Positions 62,001 to 64,000 of a DNA stretch of 64,000 nt are shown one piece after another. Position numbers and translations under genes: made by a program. Source of the DNA: Hypericum androsaemum (Eukaryota; Streptophyta; Magnoliopsida; Malpighiales; Hypericaceae); NCBI GenBank assembly GCA_963995505.1, contig OZ023187.1, positions 8,457,176-8,521,175 on the forward strand. Reading direction: 5' to 3'. Under the pieces are notes generated by a model. The model did no database searches and was not told the DNA's origin. It saw only the letters and a program-made list of their open reading frames with translations. Each line of letters starts with the position of its first letter. Positions within the stretch are counted from its first letter, which is position 1.

Positions 62001-63658
62001 TATTATAATTTTCAATAAAATCATAATTAATATAATTTTTAACCCAAAAAATCACACAATTACTTGAATTAAAACATCATATCATCATCAAAACATGGTT
62101 TCAACCTTGCTCTGATACCAATTGCTGGTTTTAACGTGTAATTAACGAGTAATTATATGTTAAACTTGATTATTTAACAAACTAATTCGTTAATAATAAA
62201 TCACTTACTTGTTTAAGTAAGAGGTCCACAGGTTTGGGTCGACTATCTCTTCGTGCCAGTCGAATTACGATCACGTTATAACGGATTCGTAATTAATTTT
62301 CACGAGATTTCCTCTATTAAAAATCTGATAAAAACTCAGAGACTATTCCAAAGTTTTGCCTTTCTTATGAGTGGTTGTATGGCGAATTATCAATTTGGTT
62401 AAGCCAGATTTTCCTATAAAGCATATTTACCCATAAAAAAAGGTCTAATTGGCTCAGTAAATGAACACATAGCAACTCTTGTCCAAGTTGGAACGTCACA
62501 CAGGTAACTAATTGAAAGTTTGTCGTTAAAAATGCTAATGAAAAAAAATATAACAATGAATTCAGTTTACACAACTTTATCCACATATCTTTGAGATGAT
62601 AAAAAAATTAAAACTATATGATATATGCTATTAAAGTAATTCCTTTTTTCAAAATTTAAGGTTCTCACGCGTTTATGTTTGCATCTCGACTAATTTCTGT
62701 TTCGAAATGGTTAAAATACAACAGGCATAACGTACCAACTTTAGCATCAATTTATGGACCAAGAAAAGTTACGCTCTTTAGTTTTGGGTCCATGCTACTA
62801 AATTACACTGGTGCTATTACAACAACTATTCTTCTACCTCGGGTAATTTTAATTTATGTACATTATCAATTATAGCTCATCATGATATTTAAGTAATTTC
62901 AAATAGTATCTAAAAACTAACCAAATTTGATATTTGTTTATTAAACAGGTTTTTAAAAGGAGTGTTACGGTACCTTCATATATTATTCTAGCCTCGTACC
63001 TGATCTTCCAGGTATAATTCTTACTTCCCCAATTATATGAAATAAATAATAAATATGGCCACATACTGATTATACTATATTTTATGGTAGTGGTTGTGTG
63101 TTTGTTTTAAGTGTGAAAAATTTATATAATGTTATAATTTTGAGTTTGATATGGAGATTTTAAAATAGTATCAGAGCGGATTATTTCATGCTCATTCTTG
63201 TTATTGTTTGAGGAAGTTTGTTGAGATTACTGTATTGTTAATTGAAAGAGTAATATACTTATTTATAAATGTGAAAAATCCAACAACTTGTTATCTTACC
63301 GTTTGAATCTAAAAGATATAGTTTAAGTCCATGTTTTATGAACCCCGTCTTTCAGATCCTAACTTGTATTACTCAAGCACGTTATTCTCCAATTATTTTT
63401 TTCTCAGACTTGGAAATTAGATAAAGCAAATTATACCAAGGTAAACTCCTTTAATTTATGATTTAATTAGCTTATCAATACTTAACTCTGAATATCATAG
63501 CTTAGAAAAATTCATTCACTAGAAGTCTAGTTTTCTGAATTTCGCAGTCTGATTAGCTAAAATATTTATTACAATATTTGCAGGAAGCAGGCCAAGAATT
63601 CTACCAGTCTTTGTACAAGCTATTAACTGCCCAATACATTATTTTTCCATTTATCTAG
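47035..63658 (+). CDS. PT-C: intact aromatic prenyltransferase gene (UbiA superfamily, plastid), 10 exons
   Basis: Exons 47035-47292, 51293-51417, 52254-52409, 52486-52711, 53675-53745, 53851-53943, 62725-62842, 62949-63011, 63408-63440 and 63584-63658 sum to 1218 bp: 405 residues plus TAG. All nine introns are GT-AG and all phases agree. The product should transfer a prenyl group from a diphosphate to an aromatic acceptor, in the plastid membrane. Residues 1-86 are Ser/Thr/Lys/Arg-rich with few acids (transit peptide). The first Asp-rich motif N-Q-x2-D-x3-D is at 171-179, the second, KDIEDLEGD, at 300-308. Hydrophobic helices lie between and after. It resembles the VTE2-derived flavonoid/phloroglucinol prenyltransferases of hop and mulberry relatives more than housekeeping homogentisate enzymes (from memory, not a search). 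Introns 1, 4 and 6 are inflated by transposons. The acceptor substrate is unknown. Confidence 0.85.
47640..48900. other. PT-C intron 1, left part: unassigned GC-richer sequence
   Basis: Contains repeated TTGAAGGC.TCC and GAACATCG motifs and the minisatellite at 48224-48405. ORFs on both strands follow the repeat and show no family features. Confidence 0.4.
48224..48405. repeat. Minisatellite, about 21-bp unit
   Basis: About nine units alternating GAGAACGCCCTTGG and GCCAAGTT or TGTT, e.g. CCCTTGGGCCAAGTTGAGAA. It lies in PT-C intron 1. Confidence 0.88.
48900..50600 (-). pseudogene. 3' end of an L1-type LINE, interrupted by a hAT element
   Basis: The minus frame 50310-50597 encodes the zf-RVT domain found after plant LINE reverse transcriptases: [18 protein letters not shown] (C-x2-C...H-x5-C spacing) and downstream Trp/Leu-rich sequence. 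The frame continues across a hAT insertion (49230-50272) into 49044-49229. The remaining 3' part runs to about 48900. Endonuclease and reverse transcriptase domains are missing, as in 5'-truncated insertions. It lies antisense in PT-C intron 1. Confidence 0.78.
49230..50272. mobile_element. Non-autonomous hAT element, 1043 bp
   Basis: Terminal inverted repeats TAGGGGTGAG and CTCACCTCTA, and an exact 8-bp target duplication GATACAAG at 49222-49229 and 50273-50280. Subterminal regions are rich in ACTGCAAAACT and CACCGACC motifs in both orientations. No transposase. Inserted in the LINE fragment. Confidence 0.92.
50601..51292. other. PT-C intron 1, right part
   Basis: No gene. A perfect 17-bp tandem duplication GAGACTGTAACAGGCAA occurs near 50808-50841, and a diverged 45-bp direct repeat (ACTTTTGGATCGGATATGAA-like) occurs at about 50865 and 51108, perhaps remnants of an element border. 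Confidence 0.4.
51575..52120. mobile_element. AT-rich, probably hAT-derived, insertion in PT-C intron 2
   Basis: Ends TGAGGTGACCATGAATTAAAT and, inverted, TGAGGCTAGTGCTAACC...AAATTAAAT are weakly complementary. The interior is dense in GAATTCGAATT/ATTCGATTCG, like debris at 29740-29880 and 24620-24740. Borders are approximate. Confidence 0.5.
52742..52979 (+). repeat. Cassandra TRIM LTR, copy 1 (with 5S-like core)
   Basis: Begins TGTGATACTCCG. 52840-52912 resembles the 3' half of plant 5S rRNA (GAACTCC...GTTAA...GGCCGGGAGTAGGATTAGGATGGG.GACCTCCTGGGAAGT). Cassandra elements carry a 5S-derived Pol III promoter in their LTRs. The normal 3' end is missing. Confidence 0.8.
53000..53481 (+). repeat. 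Cassandra LTR, copy 2, split by another Cassandra LTR
   Basis: Left part 53000-53118 (starts TGTGATACTATTTG, shortened near the start) and right part 53373-53481 (ends GACATTACA) join into one LTR when the nested LTR is removed. The split falls inside the 5S-like GATGGGTGACCTCC box. Confidence 0.82.
53119..53372 (+). mobile_element. Cassandra solo LTR, nested, with GGTGA target duplication
   Basis: 254 bp, TGTGATACCCCGATC...GGGGCGTCACA. The exact 5-bp duplication GGTGA is at 53114-53118 and 53373-53377. The 5S-like core at about 53210-53282 has GAGTAGGATCAGGATGGGTG. No internal domain or primer binding site is present, so it is a solo LTR. It lies in PT-C intron 4. Confidence 0.88.
54296..54575 (-). 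repeat. 3' LTR of the copia element (left in window)
   Basis: TGCTAGTTTTAAGG...TTTGGTTCA. The sequence to its right (54576-55825) is the element's 3' non-coding region, containing a GC-rich palindromic stretch near 54820 (GGGCCTGGGCCC) and no gene. Confidence 0.85.
55826..56597 (-). pseudogene. copia RNase H and RT C-terminal region, broken
   Basis: 56166-56597 encodes the RT/RNase H connection ([41 protein letters not shown]), and 55826-56119 the end of RNase H ([24 protein letters not shown]). A 25-bp tandem duplication at about 56168-56217 (GACAGTGATACACATGTTTG) shifts the frame between them. Confidence 0.88.
56664..57359 (-). pseudogene. copia reverse transcriptase, broken
   Basis: 56952-57359 has the palm N-terminal part ([24 protein letters not shown]). 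56664-56951 carries the YVDD catalytic motif in [12 protein letters not shown]. In-frame stops separate them (about 56952) and end the second piece (about 56664), each at a position where the family has Gln (CAA to TAA/TAG). Confidence 0.9.
57378..58822 (-). pseudogene. copia integrase, broken
   Basis: 58148-58822: pre-integrase zinc domain ([10 protein letters not shown]...[15 protein letters not shown]-x4-H and C-x2-C), catalytic core with Asp in HSDICGPM, Asp in [10 protein letters not shown] and Glu in GVAER. A one-base insertion near 58170 shifts to 57378-58163, which holds the C-terminal part ([26 protein letters not shown]). It ends at a TGA at 57378. Confidence 0.9.
58823..59994 (-). 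pseudogene. copia gag and protease, broken
   Basis: Gag start at 59994 ([13 protein letters not shown]...[13 protein letters not shown]). After a frameshift and stop the frame resumes at 59719 with the UBN2-type gag domain ([14 protein letters not shown]...), a Lys-rich linker and a zinc knuckle C-x2-C-x4-H-x4-C ([14 protein letters not shown], with Tyr-Gln-Gln spacing). The protease core reads DLGATDH where the family has D-S/T-G-A, so the active site is also altered. Confidence 0.88.
60436..60957 (-). CDS. Unrecognised 173-codon ORF in the copia leader
   Basis: Open minus-strand frame between the 5' LTR and gag (gag ATG at 59994). Starts [16 protein letters not shown], has repeated amphipathic helices rich in Leu, Glu and Arg in the first 125 residues, then a hydrophobic stretch ([18 protein letters not shown]). 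I recognise no family. Unlike gag-pol it is uninterrupted in an otherwise decayed element, and leaders of standard copia elements have no such ORF. It could be a captured host exon, a lineage-specific extra gene, or chance. Confidence 0.35.
   Translation of the reverse strand: MIQDLMATGERYLNFCATELRQKVLKIRLPLRVPKDDMYVIVEHIEAVHRKMQDCIWAGGYNYGENWPSMFRDLLVTLKILEDMCVFSEPEINTHRDALYGLIHYLEERGLLREMITSPVLELRSGLILNRYLAKEYHYNFPLLLVIWIMDSIPVLVVNLELFTGWSSHPVPT
60958..62108 (-). other. Long copia leader
   Basis: About 1.1 kb between the primer binding site and the 173-codon ORF. The part 61370-61800 is GC-rich and exon-like on the minus strand (RRWPRRRF...), with no recognised domain. The rest is AT-rich. 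Confidence 0.5.
62109..62120 (-). other. Primer binding site of the copia element
   Basis: Minus strand TGGTATCAGAGC, an exact initiator-Met tRNA complement, two bases from the LTR. Confidence 0.92.
62123..62402 (-). repeat. 5' LTR of the copia element (right in window)
   Basis: TGCTGGTTTTAACG...TTTGGTTAA. The last two bases differ from the expected CA, which the other LTR keeps. Confidence 0.82.
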
Positions 63659-64000
63659 ATGGAGGGGTTTATACTTTATATATGGAAAGAGTACACCCAT
63701 TTCCATTTTTCTTGTGAAAGCAAATTCCTTTTTAGTTTCTCTTTTACTTTCTTTTATCAATAAGCTCAAAATTACTATGTTTAATATTTATTTATATATT
63801 CTGGTTGTGGCATCTATATTATTGGAGAACTATAATTTTTTTTAATCAATTTATCCTATTTAAATTGAGTGAGTTAATTTTATGATCCGTTATTGTCAAA
63901 TAGCCCTCTTTCATGTTATATGGTACAAAATTAAATTCATGCAAATACCAAAGACATGTTAAGAAATACTACATTGATGAAATAAAATATGGATTGGTAG
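63659..64000 (+). other. PT-C 3' flank
   Basis: Untranslated region and beyond. A possible polyadenylation signal AATAAG occurs in TATCAATAAGCTC near 63758. No further gene is seen before the window ends. Confidence 0.4.

Larger units (their letters stand above)
54296..62402 (-). mobile_element. Ty1/copia retrotransposon, antisense in PT-C intron 6, decayed
   Basis: Two LTRs of about 280 bp (54296-54575 and 62123-62402) with about 15 differences by eye, so far older than the chromovirus. The minus-strand order gag-protease-integrase-RT-RNase H is diagnostic of copia. A primer binding site adjoins the right LTR. No clear 5-bp target duplication is seen (flanks AGTAC and GCCAG), so an end may be rearranged. 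A spliceable intron would remove it from the PT-C transcript. Confidence 0.88.

Noticed and set aside
62675..62875. 66-codon ORF as a separate small gene
   Set aside because: It is PT-C exon 7 read through both splice sites.

Overview
The window reads as nuclear DNA from a flowering plant, almost certainly a eudicot. It is AT-rich, its genes are split by GT-AG introns, and most of it is plant-type transposable elements: a chromovirus, Ty1/copia elements, a Cassandra element, PIF/Harbinger, hAT, Mutator-like elements and an L1-type LINE. I cannot name the species.

The biological theme is a small tandem cluster of membrane-bound aromatic prenyltransferase genes (UbiA superfamily, homogentisate-prenyltransferase-like branch, as used for prenylated flavonoids, coumarins, phloroglucinols and terpenophenolics). 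One copy, here called PT-C (exons between 47035 and 63658, + strand), has ten exons that join in phase with canonical splice sites. They give a 405-residue protein with an apparent plastid transit peptide and both Asp-rich motifs. The other copies are wrecks: PT-A (exons 1-4, 9276-10525), PT-A' (exons 6-10, 18486-19873), PT-B (exons 1, 4, 5, 44780-46766), PT-D (exons 7-10, 37292-38178) and two short exon 5/6 relics near 31.5 and 43.0 kb.

Layout: 0-5.4 kb, a very young complete chromovirus (LTRs differ at one base, TTTGT target duplication, one in-frame stop). 5.4-9 kb, dispersed repeats, a 25-bp minisatellite and a Mutator-like element with perfect 186-bp terminal inverted repeats around a purine (GAG)n core. 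9.3-20 kb, PT-A and PT-A' separated by a decayed antisense Ty3/gypsy element. 20-26 kb, a copia gag/LTR remnant, an unrecognised ORF region and a terminal-inverted-repeat element with a minisatellite. 25.9-29.6 kb, a PIF/Harbinger transposon with both of its genes, broken, whose empty site survives as a paralogue near 39.8 kb. 29.9-31.9 kb, hAT and Mutator-like fragments. 31.9-39.1 kb, a second copy of the 14.0-20.8 kb segment including PT-D. 39-44.5 kb, repeats, a second delimited Mutator-like element and more minisatellites. 44.7-64 kb, PT-B and PT-C. PT-C introns hold LINE, hAT and Cassandra sequences and an 8.1-kb decayed copia element.

There is no operon-like logic. Functionally the window is one probably working specialised-metabolism gene among duplicated and transposon-broken relatives. 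No tRNA, functional rRNA or CRISPR locus was found.
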